A stretch of 64,000 bases of DNA from positions 140,937 through 204,936 of the forward strand of contig NZ_JBAKHD010000006.1 of assembly GCF_049065735.1 (NCBI RefSeq). The letters run 5' to 3'. Position numbers and translations under genes: made by a program. Origin of the DNA: Paramesorhizobium sp049065735 (lineage in GTDB: Bacteria > Pseudomonadota > Alphaproteobacteria > Rhizobiales > Rhizobiaceae). Shown here piece by piece: positions 8,412-16,991 of this stretch (its first letter is position 1; each line of letters begins with the position of its first letter). Below the pieces are notes generated by a model. The model made no database searches. It saw only the letters and a program-made list of their open reading frames with translations, and had not been told where the DNA came from.

Positions 8412-10018
8412 GCTTCCACCGCCCTTCCCTTGAGTGCGAAGAGCCCGCGCGGACGCTTCTGGATGAAAAGGATGATGAGGACGAGCACGAGGATCTTCCC
8501 CAGCACCGCCCCGGCATAGGGCTCCAGGAATTTGTTGAGGATGCCGAGCGTGAAAGCGCCGACCAGCGTGCCCCAGAGATTGCCGACGCCGCCGAAGACC
8601 ACCACCATGAAGCTGTCGATGATGTAGCCTTGGCCGAGATTGGGCGAGACATTGTCGATCTGCGAGAGCGCCACCCCGGCGATGCCGGCAATGCCGGAGC
8701 CGAGCGCGAAGGTGAGCGCATCGACCCAGGGCGTGCGGATACCCATGGAGGCGGCCATGGGGCGGTTCTGCGTCACCGCTCGCATTTGGAGGCCCATCGG
8801 CGTGCGCTTCAAGAGAAAGAGCAGCGCGGCGAAGACGACAAGCGCGAAGACGACGATCCAGAGCCGGTTCCAGGTGATGGTGAGACCGCCGAGTTCGAAC
8901 GCGCCGGACATCCATGAGGGATTGCCGACTTCGCGGTTGGTCGGGCCGAAAATGGTGCGCACCCCCTGCTGGAGGATCAGCGAAATGCCCCAGGTGGCGA
9001 GCAGCGTCTCCAGCGGACGGCCATAGAGGAATCGGATGACGCCGCGCTCGATCGCCAGCCCGACAAGGCCGGTGACGAGGAAGGCGAGCGGCAGCGCGAT
9101 GGCGAGCGACCAGTCGAACAGCGCCGGAAAGGACGAGCGCACCACCTCCTGCACCACGAAAGTGGTGTAGGCGCCCAGCATCACCATCTCGCCATGAGCC
9201 ATGTTGATGATGCCCATGACGCCGAAAGTAATGGCAAGGCCGATGGCCGCGAGCAGCAGCACGGAGCCCAGCGACAGGCCGTACCAGACATTCTGCCCCA
9301 TGGCCCAGAGCTGCCGGCTTTGCTCGAACGAGGCGATGGCCGCCTCGATATCAGGCTTGAGGCTGGCATCGGCGGAACCGAGAGCGGAGGAGAGGATTTT
9401 CACCGCATCCTGCCCGCCCAAGGCGCGGATCGCGGCGACGGCTTGTCTTTTTTCGTCGACGGCACGATTGGAAAGCAGCAGCGAGGCCGCGCGCGCCTGT
9501 TCCAGCACCGGCTTCACCGTCGCGCTCTTTTCTCGCGCCAGCGCCTGTTCGACGAGTTCGAGCGAGTCTTCCGAGGGCGCGGCAAGGATGGTCCGGGCCG
9601 CCTGCAGCCGCACCGCCTCGTCAGGACTCATCAGCGTCAGTGCGCCGATGGCATCACGCACGGCCCGGCGCAGGCTGTTGTTGATCTTGATCTTCTCCAG
9701 CCCCGCCTTGCCTTCCTTTCCTGCTTCCGCGCCGGTGACAGGGTCGATCAATATAAAATCGGAACCTTGTTCCGGTTTGGCGATGAACACCTGCTTGTCA
9801 GCCTTGCGCTGATAAAGATCGCCCCCAGCCAGCGCTTCCAGCATCGGCACGAGCGTCAGGTCGCCGGTCCTGGCGAGTTCCTCGATCTGCTTGCGATTTT
9901 CCGAGAAATTGCCCTCGCCGAGGGCGTTGATCATGGGGCGGAGGTCGGCGGCATGCACAGGCGTAATTGCGAGGCAGATGGCAAACAGCAGCCATTGGAG
10001 AACCCTCTGCGTCAGCAA
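8408..10018 (-). CDS. urtB: Urea ABC transporter permease UrtB (start uncertain)
   Basis: LivH-type permease of the urea importer in its long form: signal-like segment (VLQWLLFAICLAIT), a roughly 200-residue extracytoplasmic helical region, then the permease with INMAHGEMVMLGAYTTF and VFGGVGNLWGTLVGA. The start is odd. The frame stays open through the palindromic element at 10021-10176, up to an ATG at 10231 just after urtA, giving 607 residues. I prefer the TTG at 10018: it gives 536 residues beginning with the signal-like segment, and the repeat's GAGGGGGG would serve as its Shine-Dalgarno. Function is firm; the start is inference. Confidence 0.85.
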   Translation of the reverse strand: MLTQRVLQWLLFAICLAITPVHAADLRPMINALGEGNFSENRKQIEELARTGDLTLVPMLEALAGGDLYQRKADKQVFIAKPEQGSDFILIDPVTGAEAGKEGKAGLEKIKINNSLRRAVRDAIGALTLMSPDEAVRLQAARTILAAPSEDSLELVEQALAREKSATVKPVLEQARAASLLLSNRAVDEKRQAVAAIRALGGQDAVKILSSALGSADASLKPDIEAAIASFEQSRQLWAMGQNVWYGLSLGSVLLLAAIGLAITFGVMGIINMAHGEMVMLGAYTTFVVQEVVRSSFPALFDWSLAIALPLAFLVTGLVGLAIERGVIRFLYGRPLETLLATWGISLILQQGVRTIFGPTNREVGNPSWMSGAFELGGLTITWNRLWIVVFALVVFAALLFLLKRTPMGLQMRAVTQNRPMAASMGIRTPWVDALTFALGSGIAGIAGVALSQIDNVSPNLGQGYIIDSFMVVVFGGVGNLWGTLVGAFTLGILNKFLEPYAGAVLGKILVLVLIILFIQKRPRGLFALKGRAVEA

Positions 10019-10020
10019 TA

Positions 10021-10176
10021 CCCCCCTCTGCCCTGCCGGGCATCTCCCCCACAAGGGGGGAGATCGGCCTTCATCGGTGACGGCTTTCAATCCTGCGGCG
10101 TTGACGGTTGGCGAAAGCGGGACTGACGGCCAATCTCCCCCCTTGTGGGGGAGATGCCCGGTAGGGCAGAGGGGGG
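10021..10176. repeat. Palindromic repeat element with 48-bp inverted arms between urtA and urtB
   Basis: Arms 10021-10068 and 10129-10176 are inverted copies with only two mismatches in 48 bp. They are rich in G and C runs (CCCCTCTGCCCTGCCGGGCA and its complement) and enclose 60 bp. Similar palindromes are common between genes in Rhizobiales. The element is free of stops in the urtB frame and abuts the preferred urtB start. Related partial sequences lie at 2562-2590 and 16001-16033. RNA from it would form a very stable hairpin inside the operon, which could raise the ratio of urtA to the later genes (inference). Confidence 0.9.
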
Positions 10177-10235
10177 TGTCACCGCGCCAACGCCTCCACT
10201 TCATCACCAACTGCTCCAGCCGCCTATCCATCAGC

Positions 10236-11525
10236 TTACGAACCCTTGCCGCCGCACTTGCCGGTGGCGACGTTGAAATTGCCGCAGGACATGGGGGCGC
10301 GCCAATCGGAGATCAGGTCCTTGGAGTCAGGCAGATAATCGGACCACTCGTCGCCGAGGACCAGGCCGGGCGTCTTCCACACCGTCTCGAACTGGCCATC
10401 GGTCTGGATTTCGCCGATCAGCACCGGCTTGGTGATGTGGTGGTTCGGCATCATCGTGGAATAGCCGCCCGTCAGGTTCGGCACCGAAACGCCGATCATC
10501 GCGTCGATCACCTTGTCCGGATCGGTCGATCCGGCCTTTTCGACGGCTTTCAGCCACATGTTGAAGCCGATATAATGCGCCTCCATCGGGTCGTTGGTCA
10601 CGCGCTTGTCGTTCTTGGTGTAGGCGTGCCATTCCTTGATGAACTGGGCGTTAGCAGGCGTATCGACGGACTGGAAATAGTTCCACGCGGCGAGATGGCC
10701 GACCAGCGGGGCGGTGTCGAGACCGGCCAGTTCCTCCTCACCGACCGAGAAGGCCACTACCGGAATATCCTCTGCCTTGACGCCCTGATTGGCGAGTTCC
10801 TTGTAGAAGGGCACGTTGGCGTCGCCATTGATGGTGGAAACCACCGCCGTCTTCTTGCCCGCCGAGCCGAATTTCTTGATATCGGAGACGATCGTCTGCC
10901 AGTCGGAATGACCGAAGGGCGTGTAGTTGATCATGATATCCTCGGGCGCGACACCCTTGGACTTCAAATAGGCTTCGAGAATCTTGTTGGTCGTGCGCGG
11001 ATAGACATAATCGGTGCCGGCGAGCACCCAGCGCTCGACGCCCTCGTTTTCCATAAGGTAATCGACGGCGGGGATCGCCTGCTGGTTGGGAGCCGCGCCG
11101 GTGTAGAAGACGTTGCGCTGGCTTTCCTCGCCCTCATACTGGACCGGGTAGAACAGGATCGAGTTCAGCTCCTCGAACACCGGCAGCACGGATTTGCGCG
11201 AAACGGACGTCCAGCAGCCGAACACCGCCGAAACCTTGTTGACCGCGATCAGCTCACGCGCCTTTTCGGCGAACAGCGGCCAATCGGAAGCGGGGTCTAC
11301 CACCACGGCTTCCAGCTTCTTGCCGAGCAGCCCGCCCTTCTTGTTCTGCTCCTCGATGAGCATCAGCATGGCGTCCTTCAGCGTCGTCTCGGATATCGCC
11401 ATGGTGCCGGAAAGCGAATGCAGGATGCCGACCTTGATCGTGTCGTCAGCCGCGAATGCCCCTTGCAGGGCGGTGGACGACAGGACGGCGGCAAGGAACG
11501 CGCCCGCAAGGCGTGATTTCATCAT
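10236..11525 (-). CDS. urtA: Urea ABC transporter substrate-binding protein UrtA
   Basis: Periplasmic urea-binding protein, first gene of the urt-ure operon. The 429-residue precursor starts at MMKSRLAGAF (11525), preceded by AGGGGTC as ribosome binding site, with a signal peptide ending near ALQGAFA. The mature part opens DDTIKVGILHSLSGTMA, the standard UrtA start, and GCWTSVSRKSVLPVFEE lies in the ligand domain. The 71-bp hairpin-forming gap after the gene fits higher expression of the binding protein than of the permeases. Divergent from the kinase gene at 11702. Confidence 0.97.
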   Translation of the reverse strand: MMKSRLAGAFLAAVLSSTALQGAFAADDTIKVGILHSLSGTMAISETTLKDAMLMLIEEQNKKGGLLGKKLEAVVVDPASDWPLFAEKARELIAVNKVSAVFGCWTSVSRKSVLPVFEELNSILFYPVQYEGEESQRNVFYTGAAPNQQAIPAVDYLMENEGVERWVLAGTDYVYPRTTNKILEAYLKSKGVAPEDIMINYTPFGHSDWQTIVSDIKKFGSAGKKTAVVSTINGDANVPFYKELANQGVKAEDIPVVAFSVGEEELAGLDTAPLVGHLAAWNYFQSVDTPANAQFIKEWHAYTKNDKRVTNDPMEAHYIGFNMWLKAVEKAGSTDPDKVIDAMIGVSVPNLTGGYSTMMPNHHITKPVLIGEIQTDGQFETVWKTPGLVLGDEWSDYLPDSKDLISDWRAPMSCGNFNVATGKCGGKGS

Positions 11526-11587
11526 CGGTTTGACCCCTCTTGTGTTTTGCTTGGGTGCACTATGGTCCGAGGGGGCCGCGCTGCACA

Positions 11588-11603
11588 TACGTCATATTGC
11601 GTA
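11588..11603. promoter_or_regulatory. Imperfect palindrome in the urtA/kinase divergent promoter region
   Basis: TACGTCATATTGCGTA is an inverted repeat (TACGTCAT against TACGCAAT, 6 of 8 positions) 63 bp upstream of urtA and 99 bp upstream of the kinase gene. Its TACxxxAT half-sites resemble those bound by NarL/LuxR-type regulators, and such a regulator is encoded next door. No convincing sigma-54 -24/-12 pair was found in the interval. Role as operator is inference. Confidence 0.3.
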
Positions 11604-11701
11604 AGTCGCCGGTGCAAAGGGAGCATTTGCTCTGTTTTTATGCGATAAGCATGCGTGCTAACAATTCATGCATCGGCGTAACAGCCGCAACAAGGGGAAC
11701 C

Positions 11702-14700
11702 ATGGCCGCCCGCCAACGCATCATTCCGGTCCGGCGCGAGTATAATCGCTGGGTCGCCGACCAGACGCTCGAGGATTACGCGCTTCGCTTTACCGCGAAG
11801 AGCGCGCGGCGTTTTTCCTCGCAGCGCATTTCGCAGACGGCCATCGGCGCAATTTCCTTTCTGGCGCTGGAAGCCATCGGCGGCGCGATCACTATGTCCT
11901 ATGGCACGACCAACGCCATCGCCGCCATCGCCGCCGCGAGCCTCATGATCCTGCTCATCGGCCTGCCGATCAGCCGCTACGCGATCCGCCACGGCGTCGA
12001 TATCGATCTTCTTACACGCGGCGCCAGCTTCGGCTATATTGGCTCGACCATCACCTCGCTCATCTATGCGAGCTTCACTTTCATCCTCTTCGCCATTGAA
12101 GCCTCGATCATGTCCGGGGCGCTGGAGTTGGCCTTCGGGCTGCCGCTCTGGATCGGCTATATCGTCAGCTCAGTGGCTGTGATCCCGCTCGTCACCTATG
12201 GTGTGCGGCTCATCTCTAAATTCCAGCTTCTCACCCAGCCCTTCTGGATCGTCCTCAACATCCTGCCCTTCGCCTTCATCGCCTATGCCGCCCCCGGCAG
12301 TTTCAGCGAATGGCTGGCCTTTGCCGGGGTCGGCCATGCCCCAGCCCCCGCGGGCACCATCGCCCCGTTTCATCTCGTCGCGTTCGGCGCGGCCTCCGCC
12401 GTTATCTTCGCCCTGACAGCGCAGATCGGCGAGCAGGTGGACTTTCTGCGCTTCCTCCCGGCAAACGGACAGCGCAAGCTGCGGCATCGCATTGCCGTCT
12501 TTCTCGCCGGGGCCGGCTGGGTCGTCGTCGGCGCGCCGAAGCTGATCGCGGGCTCCTTCCTCGTCGTGCTGGCGCTGGGTGCAGGCGTTCCCGCCACCCG
12601 CGCCGCCGATCCCGCGCAGATGTATTTCACTGCCTTCGGCTACATGCTTCCCTCGCAGACGGCCGCGCTCATGCTGATGGTCGCCTTCGTGGTGGTGTCA
12701 CAGCTGAAGATCAATGTGATGAACGCCTATGCCGGATCGCTCGCCTGGTCGAACTTCTTCTCCCGCTTAACCCACAGCCATCCGGGCCGGGTGATCTGGC
12801 TGGTATTCAATGTCGCCATCGCGCTTCTCCTGATGGAGCTCGGCATTTACCGCCTGCTGGAGGGAACGCTGGGAATTTTCGCCATCATCGCCATGGCGTG
12901 GCTTTGCACCATCTCGGCGGATCTCTTCATCAACAAAGCGCTCGGCCTGTCACCTCCTGGCATTGAATTCAAGCGCGCCCATCTCTACGATATCAACCCC
13001 GTCGGCCTCGGCGCAATGCTGTTTTCGGCGGGCATCGCCCTCACCGCGCATTTCGGCGCTTTCGGAGAGGCCGCCGCCTCGCTCGCCCCCTATATCGCCG
13101 CAATCGCGGCCTTCGTCGCCTCGCCCTTCATCGCCTGGATAACGAACGGCAAATATTACCTTGCCCGCAAGCCGCGGCGGAACTGGCGCCTCCACAACAC
13201 CATCACCTGCTCGATCTGCGAGCATCCGTTCGAGCCGGAGGACATGGCCTGGTGCCCCGCCTATGCCGCGCCGATCTGCTCGCTTTGCTGCTCGCTCGAC
13301 AGCCGCTGCCACGATATGTGCAAGCCCAAGGCGCGCTTCCACGCGCAGGCCGGTTTCGTCGCCCGCTCCGTGCTCCCCCAGCCGATCATAGAAAAGCTCG
13401 TGACGCGGCTTGGCCGCTATGCCATCTCGGCGGCGCTTTCGATCGCTGCCATCGGCATCATCCTTGCCATGATCGCCCATCAGGCCGGCACCGCCTCGCC
13501 GGAGACGGCCGCGGTGGTGGAGCGCACGGTGGCCATCGTCTTCTTCGTCTTCGCCGTCATTGCCTGCGTCGCCTGCTGGTTCTATGTGCTGGCTCATGAC
13601 AGCCGCGTCGTGGCGGAAGAGGAATCCTCACGCCAGAACACGCTGCTCCTGAAGGAAATCGCCGCGCACAAGAAGACCGACGCGGCCTTGCAGGAAGCCA
13701 AGGAGAAGGCTGAGGCGGCGAACCGCGCCAAGAGCCGCTATGTTGTGGGCCTCAGCCATGAGTTGCGCACGCCGCTCAACGCTGTGCTCGGCTATGCGCA
13801 ATTGCTGGAACGGGACGAGAGCATTCCCGCCCCGCGCCAGCCGGCGATCAAGGCGATCCGCCGCAATGCCGAACATCTCTCCGGCCTCATCGACGGGCTG
13901 CTCGACATCTCGAAAATCGAGGCGGGCAAGCTGCAGGTCTATTCCAACGAGATCAACATCTACGATTTCCTCGACCAGATCGTCGATATGTTCCGCTCGC
14001 AAGCGGTGGCGAAGGGCCTCGCCTTCGAATACAGCCGCGCGCCCTCGCTGCCCCTCTATGTGCGCACGGACGAGAAACGGCTGCGGCAGATCCTCGTCAA
14101 TCTCATCTCCAACGCGCTGAAATTCACCGCCAGCGGCCATATCCGCCTCGATGTCGCCTATCGCAGCCAGGTCGCCACCTTTACGGTCGCCGATACCGGC
14201 CGGGGCATCGCGGAGAAGGATTTGCCGCGGATATTCGACCCCTTCCAGCGCGGCGAGGCGGAGCATCTGGGTGGCATGCCCGGTCTCGGACTGGGCCTGA
14301 CGATCACGCGGCTGCTCACCCAGACGCTGGGCGGCGAAATCGCCGTCACCAGCGTCAAAAACGAGGGCACGACCTTCCGCGTCCGGCTGATGCTGTCGGC
14401 GGTCGAGCGTCCGCAAGCGCTGCTCAAGCCCGCCCGCCGCGTCTGCGGCTATGAAGGGCCGCGCCGGACGATCCTGGTGGTCGATGACAATGAGGATCAC
14501 CGCCGCCTGATGCTGGAGACGCTGACGCCGCTGGGTTTCGACGTGCGAATGGCGGGCGGCGGGGTGGAGTGCCTGGCGCTCGTGGACACCCTCAGCCCGG
14601 ACCTGTTTCTGGTCGATATCTCCATGCCCGGCATGAATGGCTGGGAACTGGTGGAGCGGCTGCGGCAAGCCGGGCAGACGGCGCCCGTCATCATGCTCTC

Positions 14701-15076
14701 CGCCAATATCGGCGACGGCTCGACACGCCGCGCCGAGAGCGGCCATGACGACACGCTCGCCAAGCCGTTCGGCCTGCGCGAACTCTATGACAAGCTGGCG
14801 CTGCATTTGAAATTGCAATGGCGGTTCGAGGATGACGAGGGCGAAGTTTTAATCCCCGCGCCGGGCGGCCGGATCGTCCGGCCTGATCCCGCCCATGTGG
14901 CCGAGCTCATCCGGCTCGGCGAGATCGGTTATATCAGGGGAATCGAGGCGAAGCTTGGCGAGATTGCGCGAGAGCCCCGCTATCAGCCCTTCGCCGACGC
15001 CCTGCGGGGCTATGTCGAGGCTTTCGATCTCGCCGGATACGACGCCTATCTGAAAGGACCCATCGGCCATGACTGA
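11702..15076 (+). CDS. NCS1-type permease fused to hybrid sensor histidine kinase
   Basis: A 1124-residue membrane sensor. Residues 1 to about 495 form a polytopic domain resembling NCS1 nucleobase/cytosine permeases (many hydrophobic segments; SYGTTNAIAAIAAASLM, SQLKINVMNAYAGSLAWSN). A Cys-rich stretch follows at about 500-545 (CSICEHPF, CSLCCSLDSRCHDMC), looking like a zinc or redox site, then two more membrane segments, a short coiled linker, HisKA (SHELRTPLN, His686), HATPase (NLISNALKF, DTGRGIAEKD, GLGLGLTI) and a receiver (VVDDNEDHR, Asp972 in LVDISMPG). The start at 11702 has AAGGGGAA upstream. It overlaps the next regulator gene by 8 bp and is divergent from urtA, so a role in sensing urea or a related nitrogen compound is inferred, not shown. 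Confidence 0.85.
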   Translation: MAARQRIIPVRREYNRWVADQTLEDYALRFTAKSARRFSSQRISQTAIGAISFLALEAIGGAITMSYGTTNAIAAIAAASLMILLIGLPISRYAIRHGVDIDLLTRGASFGYIGSTITSLIYASFTFILFAIEASIMSGALELAFGLPLWIGYIVSSVAVIPLVTYGVRLISKFQLLTQPFWIVLNILPFAFIAYAAPGSFSEWLAFAGVGHAPAPAGTIAPFHLVAFGAASAVIFALTAQIGEQVDFLRFLPANGQRKLRHRIAVFLAGAGWVVVGAPKLIAGSFLVVLALGAGVPATRAADPAQMYFTAFGYMLPSQTAALMLMVAFVVVSQLKINVMNAYAGSLAWSNFFSRLTHSHPGRVIWLVFNVAIALLLMELGIYRLLEGTLGIFAIIAMAWLCTISADLFINKALGLSPPGIEFKRAHLYDINPVGLGAMLFSAGIALTAHFGAFGEAAASLAPYIAAIAAFVASPFIAWITNGKYYLARKPRRNWRLHNTITCSICEHPFEPEDMAWCPAYAAPICSLCCSLDSRCHDMCKPKARFHAQAGFVARSVLPQPIIEKLVTRLGRYAISAALSIAAIGIILAMIAHQAGTASPETAAVVERTVAIVFFVFAVIACVACWFYVLAHDSRVVAEEESSRQNTLLLKEIAAHKKTDAALQEAKEKAEAANRAKSRYVVGLSHELRTPLNAVLGYAQLLERDESIPAPRQPAIKAIRRNAEHLSGLIDGLLDISKIEAGKLQVYSNEINIYDFLDQIVDMFRSQAVAKGLAFEYSRAPSLPLYVRTDEKRLRQILVNLISNALKFTASGHIRLDVAYRSQVATFTVADTGRGIAEKDLPRIFDPFQRGEAEHLGGMPGLGLGLTITRLLTQTLGGEIAVTSVKNEGTTFRVRLMLSAVERPQALLKPARRVCGYEGPRRTILVVDDNEDHRRLMLETLTPLGFDVRMAGGGVECLALVDTLSPDLFLVDISMPGMNGWELVERLRQAGQTAPVIMLSANIGDGSTRRAESGHDDTLAKPFGLRELYDKLALHLKLQWRFEDDEGEVLIPAPGGRIVRPDPAHVAELIRLGEIGYIRGIEAKLGEIAREPRYQPFADALRGYVEAFDLAGYDAYLKGPIGHD

Positions 15077-15983
15077 CCTTTCCACCCCGCGCGACATCGT
15101 TCTTCTGGTGGATGATTCCCCCGAGGCGCTCGGCTTTCTGACCGAAGCGCTGGAGCAATCCGGCTTTTCGGTGCTGATCGCCACATCGGGCGCATCGGCG
15201 CTCGCCATTGTCGAACGGATCACGCCCGACATCATCTTGCTCGATGCCGTCATGCCTGGCATGGACGGGTTTGAGACGTGCCGGAGGCTGAAAGCAACCC
15301 CGGCGGCGAGCCAGATCCCGGTCGTCTTCATGACCGGCTTGACCGAAACGGAGCATGTGGTGCGGGCGCTCGACGCGGGCGGCGTCGATTATTTGACCAA
15401 GCCGATCAATATCGACGAATTGCGCGCCCGCATCCGCGTGCATCTGTCCAATGCCCGCTCCGCCCAAAGCGCGCGGGTGGCGCTTGATGCGGCCGGGCGT
15501 CACCTTCTCGCCGTCCATGGCGATGGCCGCGTGCGCTGGTCGACCCCGCAGGCGACCCGCCTTGTCAATGCCGCGACGGGTACGGAGGACGGCATGGGGG
15601 CGGTGGCCGCGCAAATCGGCCTCTGGATGCGCGACCAGCGCGGCGGCAAGGACAGCAGCTTCACTATCCGGCAGAGCGGACAGTCGGGCCTCCACCTCTC
15701 CTATCTCGGAGCCATCGGCGCGGATGAATATCTTTTCCGCCTGACAGCCGAGAACCGGCTCAGCGACGACGAGATTCTACGCCAGCATTTTTCCCTGACC
15801 CAGCGCGAATCCGAAGTGCTCCTCTGGATCGCCAAGGGCAAGGCCAACCGGGACATCGGCGAGATCCTCGGCCTCAGCGCCCGCACCGTGACCAAGCACC
15901 TCGAACAGATCTATGTGAAGCTCGGCGTGGAGAACCGGGCTTCCGCCGCGGTGAAGGCAACGCATGTGTTGAGTGCGGTTTGA
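15069..15983 (+). CDS. Two-component response regulator, receiver plus LuxR-type HTH
   Basis: A 304-residue DNA-binding response regulator. The receiver (VLLVDDSPEALGF; phospho-acceptor Asp in ILLDAVMPGMDGF; TKPINIDELRARI) is followed by a roughly 100-residue linker with no recognised motif, then a C-terminal LuxR/FixJ-type HTH (LTQRESEVLLWIAKGKANRD, SARTVTKHLEQIYVKLG). It overlaps the fused kinase gene by 8 bp and is its evident partner, probably completing a phosphorelay from the kinase's own receiver or acting beside it. Likely target: the divergent urt-ure promoter and possibly its own (inference). Confidence 0.9.
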   Translation: MTDLSTPRDIVLLVDDSPEALGFLTEALEQSGFSVLIATSGASALAIVERITPDIILLDAVMPGMDGFETCRRLKATPAASQIPVVFMTGLTETEHVVRALDAGGVDYLTKPINIDELRARIRVHLSNARSAQSARVALDAAGRHLLAVHGDGRVRWSTPQATRLVNAATGTEDGMGAVAAQIGLWMRDQRGGKDSSFTIRQSGQSGLHLSYLGAIGADEYLFRLTAENRLSDDEILRQHFSLTQRESEVLLWIAKGKANRDIGEILGLSARTVTKHLEQIYVKLGVENRASAAVKATHVLSAV

Positions 15984-16000
15984 TACGAGCAACGGAATCG

Positions 16001-16033
16001 CGAGGCGCCCCCTCTGTCCCGCCAACGCTTCCA
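16001..16033. repeat. Fragment of the G-run intergenic repeat family
   Basis: CGAGGCGCCCCCTCTGTCCC followed by GCCAACGCTTCCAC is the reverse complement of the 2562-2590 motif with small changes, and its right part resembles 10185-10198. It lies between the convergent response-regulator and HupE-like genes, so it could also mark the end of both transcripts. Decayed single arm. Confidence 0.45.
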
Positions 16034-16036
16034 CGC

Positions 16037-16624
16037 TCAAAGCGAGCCGCTCAGCATCGCCACGCCGATGAGCGCGACCACGCCGCCGCCGAGCCGCATT
16101 GCCGGAATGGAGACACGCCCAACCGCAGCTCCAAGCCCGATGCCGATGGCATGAAGCAGCGCCGTCGCGGCCATGAAGCCCAGCGCATAGGCGAGGCCTG
16201 AATTGTCGAGCGGCATTTCCGTGCCATGCGCATGACCATGGAAGACGGCGAAGAGGCTGACGACGGCCATCGCCATCGCAACGGGAGCCCTCCAGCGCAG
16301 CGCCACGGCAAGGCCCAGGACGACCAGCGAAGCGGCAATGCCGGTTTCAACGAAGGGCACAGCGATGCCGTTCATTCCCGATATTCCGCCCAAGGCCATC
16401 ATCAGGACGAAGCTCCCCGGCACCAGCCAAAGCGCCCGTCCTCCAAGGATAAAGGCAAAGGCGCCCACCGCGATCATCGCCAGCAGATGGTCGAGCCCGC
16501 CAATGGGATGCATGAAGCCATGGACGAGGCCGCCGGCCGGCCCGACGCCGGTATGGGCGTGGGCAATTGCCGGCATTGCCGCGATAAGGGCGGCGGTCAG
16601 TGCGAGCTTGGCTGATGATTTCAT
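16037..16624 (-). CDS. HupE/UreJ family membrane protein
   Basis: A 195-residue integral membrane protein with signal peptide (cleavage near AIAHAH) and about six hydrophobic segments. The family signature HPIGGLDHLLAMIAVG is clear, and a histidine cluster HGHAHG lies in mid-protein. HupE/UreJ proteins are nickel permeases or metal-facilitator-like proteins found in hydrogenase and urease clusters. Location next to the urea locus favours a urease nickel-supply role (inference). It is a separate transcription unit, convergent with the response regulator. Confidence 0.88.
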   Translation of the reverse strand: MKSSAKLALTAALIAAMPAIAHAHTGVGPAGGLVHGFMHPIGGLDHLLAMIAVGAFAFILGGRALWLVPGSFVLMMALGGISGMNGIAVPFVETGIAASLVVLGLAVALRWRAPVAMAMAVVSLFAVFHGHAHGTEMPLDNSGLAYALGFMAATALLHAIGIGLGAAVGRVSIPAMRLGGGVVALIGVAMLSGSL

Positions 16625-16784
16625 TCTTTCGTTCCCCTGAAGCGTGACCCCGAGAAGATCACGCCGTTCTCATGAAAGCTTCGACCTTAACGCCCGGCGG
16701 TCGAAAGACAATCCGCGGCTTGGGCTCGGAATGGGGACGATTTGCGTATTGACGGTCCCGCCGGTCGCGGAGCCCGCAAAGGTT
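16625..16784. other. Upstream region of the HupE-like gene
   Basis: Together with the repeat that follows, this makes up the 367-bp stretch without a gene between the HupE-like gene and macB. It holds the ribosome binding site of the HupE-like gene (AGGGGAACG, read on the minus strand). I found no riboswitch, strong operator or small gene in it. Confidence 0.5.
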
Positions 16785-16989
16785 TAGAGTCTGTCAGGAA
16801 TTCACTGAAACACGGCAGGATAACGCCTCGTCCGCCGTCCGGTCGACATTCTCTGGCTTGTCCCGAGAATCTGCCATAAGAAAATCAAAACAATTACCGT
16901 TCAGGCAAACCAGGACGTCGCAGATTCTCGGGACAAGCCCGAGAATGACGGCTGGGAAAACCGCTTCCGATTATCCCTGACAGACTCTA
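16785..16989. repeat. MITE-like element of 205 bp with TAGAGTCTGTCAGG terminal inverted repeats
   Basis: Both ends begin TAGAGTCTGTCAGG reading inward (16785 onward; complement from 16989). Each half carries a hairpin around CTTGT: CTCTGGCTTGTCCCGAG on the left, and on the right arm, read inward, CTCGGGCTTGTCCCGAG. The inner part matches the copy at 662-737. No coding capacity. The ends begin with TA, which fits TA-targeting transposases such as the IS630/Tc1 group, but that is inference. It separates macB from the HupE-like gene. Confidence 0.85.
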
Positions 16990-16991
16990 GC

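Noticed and set aside
11540..11701. 54-residue N-terminal extension of the fused kinase
   Set aside because: The extension covers the divergent promoter region and has no good ribosome binding site; ATG 11702 has AAGGGGAA upstream.
11526..11701. Sigma-54 (-24/-12) promoter for the urea operon
   Set aside because: No GG-N10-GC pair with convincing surroundings was found on either strand, although nitrogen control would make one plausible.
16785..16989. Insertion sequence or small ncRNA gene
   Set aside because: At 205 bp there is no transposase frame, and no promoter-terminator pair for a discrete RNA was seen; inverted ends and a second copy fit a non-autonomous repeat better.
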